A stretch of 64,000 nt of DNA from Streptacidiphilus sp. PB12-B1b (GTDB lineage: Bacteria > Actinomycetota > Actinomycetes > Streptomycetales > Streptomycetaceae): positions 6,696,001 to 6,760,000 of the forward strand of contig NZ_CP048405.1 in the NCBI RefSeq assembly GCF_014084125.1. The letters run 5' to 3'. This document shows, one piece after another, positions 33,927 through 42,688 of this stretch. Each line of letters starts with the position of its first letter. The first letter of the stretch is position 1. The position numbers were made by a program, and so were the translations under genes. The notes below the pieces were generated by a model. That model did not search any database. It had not been told where the DNA came from and saw only the letters and a list, made by a program, of their open reading frames with translations.

Positions 33927-34727
33927 TCAGTGCGTCAGGATGCGGGTCTCCCCGGCCGGGACGGCGGTCTCCAGCCGGTTGCCCGGCGGCGGGAAGGGGC
34001 AGATGAAGTGCTCGGCGAAGGCGCAGGGCGGCAGGTAGGCGCGGTTGAAGTCGAGCACGGTCGCGCCGTCCGGGCCGGGCGCGGGCAGCGTGACGAAGCG
34101 GAAGCCGAGGGCCCCGGCCGCACCGGCGTCCGCGAAGACCGCGCTCAGCGAGCCGTCCCCGGCCCGGCCGACCTGCAGCGTGTGCTCCGGCCCGGGGGCG
34201 CCCCCGTCGCCCTCGGCCGGCACGGTGAAGGCGACCGACCCGGCCAGGGCAAGGCCGCGCTCGCGCCCGTCCGCATTGGGGACGGAGACCGTGCGCTCGC
34301 CGGAGTACGGGGTGAAGCGGGCCGGGCGGGCCCAGCGCTCGTCGTACGGGTGGGCGTCTATGCCGGCGAAGGCCGCGCGGGCGCGGGAGGCCGGGTCGTA
34401 GACGCGCACGGCGTACTCGCCCTCACGCAGGATCAGCACCAGCCGCCGGCCGCCGTGGGTGATCAGCGAGGGATTGGGGGCGGTGTCCGGACAGAGCTTC
34501 ACCGAGCCGTCCAGCGCGACGCTGTCGACCTCGAGGCCGTCGTGCCGAGCGGCGGTCAGGACCACGCAACTCCCCTGCTGCTCCCAGCGCCCGGGGACGC
34601 CGGGCACACCGCCGCGCAGGTCGGCCAGCCAGTGCGTGCCGGTGAGCGCGAGCGGACCGTGCGGGGCACGGGCCGCCACCACGCGGTCGTCGCGCCAGTG
34701 CTTCCAATCGTCCAGACTGCTGCTCAC
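33927..34727 (-). CDS. DUF1684 domain protein
   Basis: A 266-residue protein whose C-terminus holds the hallmark of DUF1684: TVLDFNRAYLPPCAFAEHFICPFPPPGNRL (about 228-257; key elements are the FNRAY, two Cys and the PPPxNRL end). The N-terminal part, WKHWRDDRVVAARAPHGPLAL, is also typical. The conserved Cys, Asn and His residues suggest an enzyme or ligand-binding site, but no function is established. GTG 34727 has GGAGG at 8-nt spacing. The longer frame upstream is rejected because it crosses the intergenic region. It is divergent from the HAD gene. Confidence 0.88.
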   Translation of the reverse strand: MSSSLDDWKHWRDDRVVAARAPHGPLALTGTHWLADLRGGVPGVPGRWEQQGSCVVLTAARHDGLEVDSVALDGSVKLCPDTAPNPSLITHGGRRLVLILREGEYAVRVYDPASRARAAFAGIDAHPYDERWARPARFTPYSGERTVSVPNADGRERGLALAGSVAFTVPAEGDGGAPGPEHTLQVGRAGDGSLSAVFADAGAAGALGFRFVTLPAPGPDGATVLDFNRAYLPPCAFAEHFICPFPPPGNRLETAVPAGETRILTH

Positions 34728-34966
34728 TGCGGAACCTCCGGAAAATCGGGCCGACGAAGGGGTGACGAAGGGGTCGGTCCACGCAGTGGGCCCACCCGGG
34801 GGAAACCGGCGTCTCAGGACACGCAGCCCTTCCAGTCCTACCCGGGCGGAGTGCTCGTCCATACCTCCCCAACCCGCCAGGCTTCCCGGTATTCCCGGCC
34901 GCCGGGCGCGCCGGGCCGCGCAGGCGGCCTTGCCGGGGCCCGCGCCGCACCGGCAGGATCGATCGC

Positions 34967-35665
34967 ATGATCAAAGGCGTGATGTTCGACTTCTCCGGGA
35001 CGCTCTTCCGCATCGAGACGGTGGCGGAGTGGTTCGACACCCTCGGCCTGGACCTGTCCGGGTCCGAACGGGCCCGCTGCATCGAGCGGTTGACCGCCGC
35101 CGGGGCGCAGCCGGGCGGCCCGCAGCCGCTGCACGCGCCGGACGGCTGGGGCGCGCGGGACACCAGCGCCGCCCACCACCGCGCGGCCTACACCGCGCAG
35201 GCCCGGGCCGCGCTGCTGCCGGTCACCGGCCCGGAGCGGGCGGACGCCCTGGCCGCCGCGCTCTACCTGCGGCACCTGGCCCCGGAGGCCTGGCGGCCCT
35301 ACCCGGACGCCGAGCCGGTGCTCAAGGAGCTGCGGCGGCGCGGCGTGCCGGTGGCCGTGGTCAGCAACATCGGCTGGGACCTGCGGCCGATCTTCGTCCG
35401 CGGCGGTCTGGACGGCCTGGTGGACGCCTTCGTGCTCTCCTTCGAGCTGGGAGTGCAGAAGCCCGACCCGCGGATCTTCCGGTCCGCCTGCGAGCGGCTG
35501 GGCCTACCGCCGGCGCAGGTGCTGATGGTGGGCGACCACCGGCCCGACGACGGCGGCGCGACCGCCCTCGGCTGCCCCTTCTACGAGGTCGATCCGCTGC
35601 CGGTGGAGCAGCGCCCGCAGAGCCTCTCCCCGGTACTCGACCTCGTCGCCGCGCGCCCCGAGTGA
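34967..35665 (+). CDS. HAD-superfamily hydrolase (subfamily IA)
   Basis: A 232-residue phosphatase-like protein. Motif I is FDFSGTLFR, with the nucleophile Asp but Ser-Gly in place of the common second Asp (DxDGT). Motif II is AVVSNIGWDLRP, and motifs III/IV are QKPDPRIFRSA and LMVGDHRPDDGGATALG. The cap lies between motifs I and II. Changing the second Asp to Ser in motif I can weaken phosphatase activity or shift it to another reaction, as in haloacid dehalogenases and phosphonatases. It starts with ATG 34967 right after an AT-poor intergenic region, and the FdhF gene follows after 80 bp. Confidence 0.87.
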   Translation: MIKGVMFDFSGTLFRIETVAEWFDTLGLDLSGSERARCIERLTAAGAQPGGPQPLHAPDGWGARDTSAAHHRAAYTAQARAALLPVTGPERADALAAALYLRHLAPEAWRPYPDAEPVLKELRRRGVPVAVVSNIGWDLRPIFVRGGLDGLVDAFVLSFELGVQKPDPRIFRSACERLGLPPAQVLMVGDHRPDDGGATALGCPFYEVDPLPVEQRPQSLSPVLDLVAARPE

Positions 35666-35745
35666 AAGGATGAGGTGAGAGCACGCAGGAAGGCGCGCCG
35701 GGCGAAGGGGCCCGGGCCGCGCCCCCGACCGGAGGTGGACGACAC

Positions 35746-38067
35746 ATGGCCAGGCAGGCTCCCGCGACCGACCCGGCGCAGGACGCGCCCGAGGTGACCG
35801 CCCCCAAGCACGCCGCGGCTGGCATCCCGGCGCTGCTGCACACCACCCAGATCGCCGCCGCGCAGATGGGCGCGGCCCGGTCGGTGCGCACCCTGCTGAA
35901 GCTCAACCAGCCGGACGGCTTCGACTGCCCCGGCTGCGCCTGGCCGGAGCCCGAGCACACCCACACCGCCGAGTTCTGCGAGAACGGCGCCAAGGCCGTC
36001 GCCGAGGAGGCGACGCTGCGCCGGATCGGCCCGGAGTTCTTCGCCGAGCACCCGATCGCGGACCTGGCCGAGCGCTCCGGCTACTGGCTGGGCCAGCAGG
36101 GCCGGCTCACCACGCCGATGCTGCTGGACGAGGGCGCCACCCACTACACCCCGATCAGCTGGAACGCGGCGCTGGAGCTGGTCGCGGAGGAGCTGAAGGG
36201 CCTGGACGACCCGAACGGGGCCGCGTTCTACACCTCCGGCCGGACCAGCAACGAGGCCGCGTTCTCCTTCCAGCTGTTCGCCAGGCAGTTCGGCACCAAC
36301 AACCTGCCGGACTGCTCGAACATGTGCCACGAGTCGTCCGGTTCGGCGCTCAGCGAGACCATCGGCATCGGCAAGGGCAGCGTCCACCTGAAGGACCTCT
36401 ACCAGGCCGATCTGATCATCGTCGCGGGCCAGAACCCGGGCACCAACCACCCGCGGATGCTGTCCGCGCTGGAGCGCGCCAAGCGCGCCGGGGCGCGGGT
36501 GGTCAGCGTGAACCCGCTGCCGGAGGCGGGCCTGGAGCGGTTCAAGAACCCGCAGAACGCCCGCGGCCTGGTCGGCAACGGCACCAAGCTGACCGACCTG
36601 TTCCTGCAGATCCGCCTCGGCGGCGACCTGGCGCTGTTCCGGGCGCTGAACCTGCTGCTGCTGGAGGCCGAGGAGAAGGAGCCGGGCACGGTCCTGGACC
36701 GCGCCTTCATCGAGGAGCACTGCCACGGCTTCGAGGCCTTCGCCGAGGACGCCCGCAGCACCGACTGGGACGCGGTGCTGGCCGCCACCGGCCTGCCCGA
36801 GCAGCAGATCCGGGAGCTGGCCGGGATGGTGCTGGAGTCCGAGAAGATCATCGTCTGCTGGGCGATGGGGCTGACCCAGCACAAGCACTCGGTGCCCACC
36901 ATCCGCGAGGTGGTCAACTTCCTGCTGCTGCGCGGCAATGTCGGCCGGCCCGGCGCGGGCGTGTGCCCGGTGCGCGGACACAGCAACGTCCAGGGCGACC
37001 GGACGATGGGCATCTTCGAGCGTCCGAGCGCCGCCTTCCTGGACGCCCTCGGCGCGGAGTTCCGCTTCGAGCCGCCGCGCGAGCACGGCCTGGACGTGGT
37101 GGACACCATCCGCGGCATGCGCGACGGCAAGGTCAAGGTCTTCTTCGCCATGGGCGGCAACTTCGTCGCGGCCTCGCCGGACACCGAGGTGACCGAGGAG
37201 GCGATGCGCCGCTGCCGGCTGACCGTCCACGTCTCGACCAAGCTCAACCGCTCTCACGTGGTCACCGGCGCGCGGGCGCTGATCCTGCCCACGCTCGGCC
37301 GCACCGACCTGGACGTCCGCGCGGGCGGCCCGCAGCAGGTCACGGTGGAGGACTCGATGGGCATGGTGCACGCCTCGCGCGGGGCGCTGAAGCCGCCCGC
37401 CGCCGACCTGCTGTCGGAGACCGCGATCATCTGCGGCCTGGCCCGGCGCACCCTGGGCGCGGCCAACACCGTGCCCTGGGAGGACTTCAGCGCCGACTAC
37501 GGCAACATCCGCGACCGGATCGCCCGGGTCGTCCCCGGCTTCCAGGACTTCAACGAGAAGATCCGCAAGCCCGGCGGCTTCGCCCTGCCGCACGGCCCGC
37601 GCGACCGCCGGGCCTTCCCCACCGCCACCGGCAAGGCCAACTTCACCGTCAACGACCTGGTCGCGCCCGAGGTCCCGGCGGGCCGGCTGCTGCTGCAGAC
37701 GCTGCGCTCGCACGACCAGTACAACACCACCGTCTACGGCCTGGACGACCGCTACCGGGGCATCAAGGACGGCCGCCGGGTGGTCCTGCTGAACCCGCAG
37801 GACGCCGCCGAGCACGGTCTGGCCGAGGGCGACTACACCGACCTGGTCAGCGAGTGGGCGGACGGGGTGGAGCGGCGCGCGCCGCACTTCCGGGTGGTGC
37901 ACTACCCGACCACGCCGGGCTGCGCCGCCGCCTACTACCCGGAGACCAATGTGCTGGTGCCGCTGGACAGCACGGCGGACACCAGCAACACGCCGACCTC
38001 CAAGTCGGTGGTCGTCCGCTTCGAGCCCGACTCCGGGGCCGGAGCGGCCGGTTCGGCCACGGCCTGA
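35746..38067 (+). CDS. FdhF/YdeP family molybdopterin oxidoreductase
   Basis: A 773-residue bis-MGD enzyme of the formate dehydrogenase alpha/YdeP branch. Near the N-terminus, DCPGCAWPEPEHTHTAEFCENG has Cys spacing able to hold an iron-sulfur cluster. The molybdopterin regions follow: FYTSGRTSNEAAFSFQLFAR, DCSNMCHESSGSAL, GQNPGTNHPRM, LRGNVGRPGAGVCPVRGHSNVQGDRTMG and the C-terminal MGD-binding beta domain (LLLQTLRSHDQYNTTVYG). YdeP-type proteins are linked to acid tolerance in E. coli, but their reaction is not defined. ATG 35746 has GGAGG upstream. No small subunit or accessory gene is adjacent. It converges with the NlpC/P60 gene with only 4 bp between stop codons. Confidence 0.92.
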   Translation: MARQAPATDPAQDAPEVTAPKHAAAGIPALLHTTQIAAAQMGAARSVRTLLKLNQPDGFDCPGCAWPEPEHTHTAEFCENGAKAVAEEATLRRIGPEFFAEHPIADLAERSGYWLGQQGRLTTPMLLDEGATHYTPISWNAALELVAEELKGLDDPNGAAFYTSGRTSNEAAFSFQLFARQFGTNNLPDCSNMCHESSGSALSETIGIGKGSVHLKDLYQADLIIVAGQNPGTNHPRMLSALERAKRAGARVVSVNPLPEAGLERFKNPQNARGLVGNGTKLTDLFLQIRLGGDLALFRALNLLLLEAEEKEPGTVLDRAFIEEHCHGFEAFAEDARSTDWDAVLAATGLPEQQIRELAGMVLESEKIIVCWAMGLTQHKHSVPTIREVVNFLLLRGNVGRPGAGVCPVRGHSNVQGDRTMGIFERPSAAFLDALGAEFRFEPPREHGLDVVDTIRGMRDGKVKVFFAMGGNFVAASPDTEVTEEAMRRCRLTVHVSTKLNRSHVVTGARALILPTLGRTDLDVRAGGPQQVTVEDSMGMVHASRGALKPPAADLLSETAIICGLARRTLGAANTVPWEDFSADYGNIRDRIARVVPGFQDFNEKIRKPGGFALPHGPRDRRAFPTATGKANFTVNDLVAPEVPAGRLLLQTLRSHDQYNTTVYGLDDRYRGIKDGRRVVLLNPQDAAEHGLAEGDYTDLVSEWADGVERRAPHFRVVHYPTTPGCAAAYYPETNVLVPLDSTADTSNTPTSKSVVVRFEPDSGAGAAGSATA

Positions 38068-38071
38068 GGCG

Positions 38072-39598
38072 TCAGCCTCGGCCCGAGGCGGAGGCCGAGG
38101 CCGGGCCGGACGCCGGGCCCGAGGCCGGGCCCGAGGCCGGGTCCGTCGCCGCCGCCGAGTGGGAGGCGGACGGCCCGGCCGAGGCCGGGGCGGAGGCGGA
38201 GTCCGACGGCGTCGGGGAGGCCGGAGCGGACGGCGCGGACGACGGCGATCCGGACGGCGGGCCCGAGGGCTTGCCGCTGGGCGTCGGCTTCGGCGTGGGC
38301 TTGGCGGACGGCGGCGCGGTGGGCCTGGTCGGCGGCTTGGGCTTGGTCGGGGGCTTCGGCTTGGTCGGCGCGGGCGGCGGCGTCGGCGCGATCGGCAGCG
38401 GCTTGGTCGCCGACGGCGGGATGACCGGCGGCTGGTAGCTGCCGAGCGAGGAGGCGCCGGAGTCCGGCCGGACCGCGCCGAGGATGGGGTTGGCCGCGAT
38501 CGGCTCGACGTCCACCACGCCGCCGGGCCGCGGCGCCTCGATCACCTGGCCGTCGCCGATGTAGAGCGCCACATGGCTGGCGCCGGAGAAGTAGATGATC
38601 AGATCGCCGGGCCGGAGCGCGTCCAGGGCCACGTGCGGCAGGTCGGCCCACTGCTCCTCGCTGGTGCGGGGGATCGCCACGCCCGCGCTCAGCCACGCCT
38701 GCGAGGTCAGCCCGGAGCAGTCGAAGCCCTGGGCGTACGGGCCGATGCCGCCCCAGACGTAGGGCGCGCCGAGCTGGGCGAAGGCGAAGGCGATGGCCTG
38801 GGCCCCGGCCTGGGAGGGCTTGGCGTCGTCCTTGCCGAGGATGCCGGAGGCGAGGAAGGCCAGCTGGGCGGCGTTGGCGTCCTTCTGCTCCAACTGCGAC
38901 AGCTCCTGCTTCTGCGCCCCGGTGAGCGTGGAGACCTGCTGCTCGACGGAGGCCAGCTGCTTGTTGATCGCCGTCCGCTGCACGCCCTCCTCCTTGAGCA
39001 GCTGGGCGGCGTGCTGCTTGGCGGTGTCGGCGGCCTGCTTGGCGGCGAGCAGCGCCTTCTGGTCGCTCTTGAGCTGCGCGACGAAGGCCGCCTGCGAGCG
39101 GCCGACCATGGAGAGCAGCTCCTGGGTGTGCATGGCCTGCTCGGGGTCGCTGGCCAGCAGCAGTTCGCCGAGCTGCGACAGGCCGCCGTTGCGGTACTGG
39201 GCGTCGGCGATCTCCCCGGCGAGCGTGACGCCGTCGTCCACCTGCGCCTGCGAGTTCTGGACCTGGACCTCGAGGGCGTCGTCGTCGGCCTGCGCCTGGA
39301 CCAGCTGCTCGGCGAGCGAGTCGTACTTCTGGGTCTCTACCTCGGCCTGCTGGTAGGTGGAGTGGAGCCGGTTCAGGATCGGCTGGAGCGAGGCCTCGGC
39401 CTGGGTCAGGGTCTGCGCGTCGACGGTCCCGGCCGTGCCCTCGCCGCTGCCGGCGGCGTAGGCGGCGGGCGCCACGACCAGCGGGAGCGCCGCCAGCGCG
39501 GCGGCTACCAGCAGCGCGCCGCAGCGCAGCACCCCGGCCAGCCAGGGCCGTGCCTGTTCCACCCGACGAGCCCGGCCCGCCCCGCGCATGACCAGCAC
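38072..39598 (-). CDS. Secreted NlpC/P60 peptidoglycan endopeptidase
   Basis: A 508-residue exported cell-wall hydrolase of RipA type. A signal peptide covers about residues 20-50 (Ala/Leu-rich, ending in APAAYAAG). A long coiled-coil follows (about 60-250). The NlpC/P60 domain has catalytic Cys in GFDCSGLTSQAWL and His in GASHVALYIGDG. The tail of about 130 residues is very rich in Pro, Lys, Ser and Ala (TKPKPPTKPKPPTRP), probably a wall-spanning or disordered segment. GTG 39598 is 8 nt after GGAGG. It shares its 5' region with the divergent pit gene. Confidence 0.92.
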   Translation of the reverse strand: MLVMRGAGRARRVEQARPWLAGVLRCGALLVAAALAALPLVVAPAAYAAGSGEGTAGTVDAQTLTQAEASLQPILNRLHSTYQQAEVETQKYDSLAEQLVQAQADDDALEVQVQNSQAQVDDGVTLAGEIADAQYRNGGLSQLGELLLASDPEQAMHTQELLSMVGRSQAAFVAQLKSDQKALLAAKQAADTAKQHAAQLLKEEGVQRTAINKQLASVEQQVSTLTGAQKQELSQLEQKDANAAQLAFLASGILGKDDAKPSQAGAQAIAFAFAQLGAPYVWGGIGPYAQGFDCSGLTSQAWLSAGVAIPRTSEEQWADLPHVALDALRPGDLIIYFSGASHVALYIGDGQVIEAPRPGGVVDVEPIAANPILGAVRPDSGASSLGSYQPPVIPPSATKPLPIAPTPPPAPTKPKPPTKPKPPTRPTAPPSAKPTPKPTPSGKPSGPPSGSPSSAPSAPASPTPSDSASAPASAGPSASHSAAATDPASGPASGPASGPASASASGRG

Positions 39599-39983
39599 CT
39601 GTTCCCCCTCCGCCCTGCGTTTCCCGGCATCCCTGACGCACCGGGCGCCTCGGCGTCCCGTGGTACGCGGTCGTCCCTTGACCGCGCCCGGGGCCGCCCG
39701 GCCCCCAGCGATCCTGCCATGGAGGCGCTGGAAGCGGCAGACCGCCTCCGGATTCTCATGCGTTCTACAGACAGTCCGCCTCCGGAGGACGCCTCCGGGA
39801 CACCTGGGCGGTGTGACACATCTCTCGTCCGGCTGCGGAGTGATCCGTGTACTTCCCAGGCTGCGCGCCCTTTTCGCCCCGGTTGCGCGGCCGCATCAAC
39901 TGCACATAGGCCGTCAGTTCACTTTCCGTTCATCCAGAATGCCTACGGTCTGCTCGACTCTTCCGCTGAGAGATTGTTTGGTA
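39599..39983. promoter_or_regulatory. Divergent regulatory region between NlpC/P60 and pit
   Basis: A 385-bp gap with no ORF that I can support. The pit side holds a PHO box (39917-39938). The middle contains repeated cctccgga words (around 39750-39795) that can pair with each other. I looked for the c-di-AMP (ydaO) riboswitch that precedes many actinomycete wall hydrolases and did not find its conserved blocks. Confidence 0.5.
39917..39938 (+). promoter_or_regulatory. PHO box: two 11-bp PhoP direct-repeat units
   Basis: GTTCACTTTCC and GTTCATCCAGA are adjacent and match the streptomycete PhoP unit (GTTCACC core). A -10-like TACGGT follows at 39944-39949, so bound PhoP would sit over the -35, the usual activating arrangement. 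This implies induction of pit under phosphate limitation. Confidence 0.8.
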
Positions 39984-41168
39984 ATGGAACACATGACGTT
40001 CCTGGTGACTGTCGTGATCATCACGGCCCTCGCCTTCGACTTCACCAACGGCTTCCACGACACCGCCAACGCGATGGCCACCTCCATCGCCACCGGCGCC
40101 CTGCGACCGAAGGTCGCGGTCGCGCTCTCCGGGGTCCTGAACCTGGCCGGGGCGTTCCTGTCGGTGGAGGTCGCCAAGACGATCTCCGGCGGGATCATTC
40201 AGGAGAGTTCCGGGATCAGGCCCCAGGTGGTGTTCGCCGCCCTGATCGGGGCGATCCTGTGGAACCTGGTCACCTGGCTGCGCGGCATCCCGTCGAGCTC
40301 CTCGCACGCCCTATACGGCGGGCTGATCGGCGCCACGCTGGTCGCGGTGGGCATGCACGGGGTGGTGTTCTCGGTCGTGGTCACCAAGATCATCATTCCG
40401 GCGGTGGCCTCGCCGGTCGTGGCAGGAGTCGCCGCCTGGGGCGCCACCAAGACCGCCTACCGGATCACCCGCAAGGGCCGGGGCAGCGCCACCGGGAAGG
40501 GCTTCAAGGCCGGGCAGATCGCCTCCGCCTCGCTGGTCTCGCTGGCGCACGGCACCAACGACGCGCAGAAGACCATGGGCGTGATCACGCTGACGCTGGT
40601 CGCCGCCGGCGTGGTCGCGCCGCACTCGGCCCCGCCGCTGTGGGTCATCGTCTCCTCCGGTGCCGCCATCGCGGCCGGCACCTACATCGGCGGCTGGCGG
40701 ATCATCCGCACCCTGGGCAAGGGCATCACCGACATCGCCGCCCCGCAGGGCTTCACCGCCCAGACCGCCTCGGCGACCGTCATCCTGACCTCCTCGCACA
40801 TGGGCTACGGCCTGTCCACCACCCACGTCTGCTCCGGCGGGATCATGGGCGCGGGCAAGGGCGGTCCGACCGGCGTGGTCCACTGGTCCACCGCGCGCCG
40901 GATGGCCTACGCCTGGTGCCTGACCCTGCCCGCCGCGGGCGCGCTGGGCGGCCTGGGCGCGTTCCTGGCCGACCGGGGCACCTGGGGCGTGGTGCTGCTG
41001 GGCCTGATCGGCGCCGGCCTCTCGGCCTGGATCTACCTGCTGAACCGCCGCCGCCCGGTCGACGCGGCCTCCCTGGCCGCCGACGAGCAGGCCCCGGCGC
41101 CGGTTCCGGCCGCCGTTCCCACCACGGCCGCCACCCCGGCCGCCGCAGCCGACGTCGTCGCGGCCTGA
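39984..41168 (+). CDS. Low-affinity inorganic phosphate transporter (Pit family)
   Basis: A 394-residue membrane permease that imports metal-phosphate complexes using the proton gradient. The two inverted Pit repeats are clear: DFTNGFHDTANAMATSIATGAL near the N-terminus and ASLVSLAHGTNDAQKTMGV in the second half, both with the family GxHDxxNA/GTNDAQ signature. About ten helices are present, with a hydrophilic Ala/Pro tail. The sequence is close to streptomycete PitH2-type proteins that begin MEH. ATG 39984 is chosen for that reason; ATG 39993 is an alternative and neither has a strong ribosome site. A PHO box lies about 45 bp upstream. A small membrane protein follows, 28 bp downstream. Confidence 0.94.
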   Translation: MEHMTFLVTVVIITALAFDFTNGFHDTANAMATSIATGALRPKVAVALSGVLNLAGAFLSVEVAKTISGGIIQESSGIRPQVVFAALIGAILWNLVTWLRGIPSSSSHALYGGLIGATLVAVGMHGVVFSVVVTKIIIPAVASPVVAGVAAWGATKTAYRITRKGRGSATGKGFKAGQIASASLVSLAHGTNDAQKTMGVITLTLVAAGVVAPHSAPPLWVIVSSGAAIAAGTYIGGWRIIRTLGKGITDIAAPQGFTAQTASATVILTSSHMGYGLSTTHVCSGGIMGAGKGGPTGVVHWSTARRMAYAWCLTLPAAGALGGLGAFLADRGTWGVVLLGLIGAGLSAWIYLLNRRRPVDAASLAADEQAPAPVPAAVPTTAATPAAAADVVAA

Positions 41169-41196
41169 GCGCCCGCACGGATCTGGAGTCCCGACC

Positions 41197-41424
41197 ATGA
41201 AGATCAACTGGGCCGCTCTCGGCAGCACCTTCGGCGTCAGCGTCGTCATCAGCCTCGCCGTCGTCGCCGCCTTCTGCTTCGGCGTCTCGGCGTTGGCGCG
41301 CCGCGAGGAGGCACTCGCGGACGGCGCGGCCGGGCGCGGCACGGCCGCCCTCGGCGGCGCCGTGCTCTGCTTCGCGCTCTGCGCGGCGGCCGTCGGCTAC
41401 GGCCTGTACGTCATCGCCGGCTGA
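41197..41424 (+). CDS. Small membrane protein downstream of pit
   Basis: A 75-residue protein with two hydrophobic helices (about 10-31 and 51-72) joined by a charged loop (RREEALADG). It starts at ATG 41197, 28 bp after pit, and is followed by a strong terminator, so it belongs to the pit transcript. Similar short proteins follow pitH2 in other streptomycetes. An accessory role for the transporter is likely but unproven. Confidence 0.85.
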   Translation: MKINWAALGSTFGVSVVISLAVVAAFCFGVSALARREEALADGAAGRGTAALGGAVLCFALCAAAVGYGLYVIAG

Positions 41425-41476
41425 GCCCGGCGCCCCGGGCCCCCGGCCCGCAGCACAGCACGCCCGCAGCGCAGCA

Positions 41477-41516
41477 CGCCGAAGGGCCCGCCGGACGTCC
41501 GGCGGGCCCTTCGGCG
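41477..41516. terminator. Terminator, perfect 20-bp inverted repeat
   Basis: cgccgaagggcccgccggac and its exact reverse complement abut with no loop (about 4 nt must open). It stands between the convergent pit operon and the Pip-like gene and can act on both strands. Confidence 0.88.
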
Positions 41517-41535
41517 CTGTCCGTGCGGGCTGCCG

Positions 41536-42591
41536 CTAGGCCATGGTCTCCTCCGCCGCCCGGCCGCCCCGGGGCTTGAAGTCGGTGGCCAGCAGCGAGA
41601 CGGCCGTGCCGACCACCGCCCACACCACCAGCACCAGCAGCGGGGCGAGGATCCTGGTCCCGCCGAAGTACGCGATCGAGCGGACCACCGACGTCGCCGC
41701 GCCGTTGGGCAGCCAGGGGCCGATCACCCGCCAGAACGGCGGCAGCAGCGGCGGCGGGTAGACGCCGCCCGCGCTGGGATTGCCGAGCACCACGAACAGC
41801 AGCACCGCCAGCCCGATGCCGACGATGCCGAACAGGCACTCCAGCGCCATGGTGAAGGTCCCCACGGCGAAGACCAGCAGCGCGCCGACGCCCCACAGCC
41901 CGAGCAGGCTGCCCGGCAGCGCGTTCAGCACCGGGCCGATGATCACCGCCCCGCCGAGCCCGGCGGCGACCGAGTACAGCGCCAGCACGCCCAGCCGGAT
42001 CACCGCCCGGGAGCGGTTGGCCGGGCGCGCACCGGCGCTGATGCCGAGGATCGACGCGACCAGGTAGCCGCCCACGCACCAGCCCACCACCAGGTAGAAC
42101 GAGGAGAGCCCGCTCTGGTCGCCCGCCGCCAGCGGCTCCACGTCCACCACCGCCAGGGTGCGGTGCTGGGTCGCCTCGACCCGGGTCACCACCTGCTGGA
42201 TGGCCGAGGCCAGCGCCGGGCCGGTGGCGTCGGCCACCAGCAGGGTGTCCCGGTTTCCGTTCGGGTTGACCAGCAGCGCCGAGTAGACCTTGCGGTCGTG
42301 GATCTGCTGACGGGCCGTCGCCTCGTCCGCGACCGCCCGGGCGTCCAGCTCCTTGCCGGGCAGCGCGTTGAGCCGGCTCACCAGCTGGCCGCTGACCTGC
42401 GCCGGGGCCACCACGGCGATGGACGCCCGGTGCGGGTGCGGGTGGTGCAGCGCACCCACGTAGGAGACGATGAAGCCGAACTGCAGCAGCAGCGTGCCGA
42501 TGACCAACAGCGCCGCGCGCCCGGTCACCGCGTCCCGAAGCTCTCCGCGGAATCCCCGCTCGCGGCTCGCGCCGCCCAGTCCACTCGACAT
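41536..42591 (-). CDS. ABC-2/YhgE-Pip-like multi-pass membrane protein
   Basis: A 351-residue protein. One N-terminal helix (about 27-50) is followed by an extracytoplasmic region of about 130 residues ([20 protein letters not shown], then [14 protein letters not shown]) and five further helices (about 165-340). This is the layout of DUF3533/YhgE-Pip N-terminal proteins and of permease halves that work with an ABC ATPase. No ATPase gene is adjacent, so it may act alone or with a distant partner. Start ATG 42591. It is convergent with the pit operon and 97 bp downstream of the xylR stop on the same strand. Confidence 0.75.
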   Translation of the reverse strand: MSSGLGGASRERGFRGELRDAVTGRAALLVIGTLLLQFGFIVSYVGALHHPHPHRASIAVVAPAQVSGQLVSRLNALPGKELDARAVADEATARQQIHDRKVYSALLVNPNGNRDTLLVADATGPALASAIQQVVTRVEATQHRTLAVVDVEPLAAGDQSGLSSFYLVVGWCVGGYLVASILGISAGARPANRSRAVIRLGVLALYSVAAGLGGAVIIGPVLNALPGSLLGLWGVGALLVFAVGTFTMALECLFGIVGIGLAVLLFVVLGNPSAGGVYPPPLLPPFWRVIGPWLPNGAATSVVRSIAYFGGTRILAPLLVLVVWAVVGTAVSLLATDFKPRGGRAAEETMA

Positions 42592-42688
42592 GCTGACGAT
42601 CCGTCCATTCGGGCCAAGGTGTTCAAATCACAACATTCGTAACACCCGTCTGCCCGGCCCGGCGCGATCCACGCCGGGGTCCGGCGGA

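Noticed and set aside
39599..39983. c-di-AMP (ydaO) riboswitch upstream of the NlpC/P60 gene
   Set aside because: Expected from biology, but the conserved sequence blocks were not found on the minus strand.
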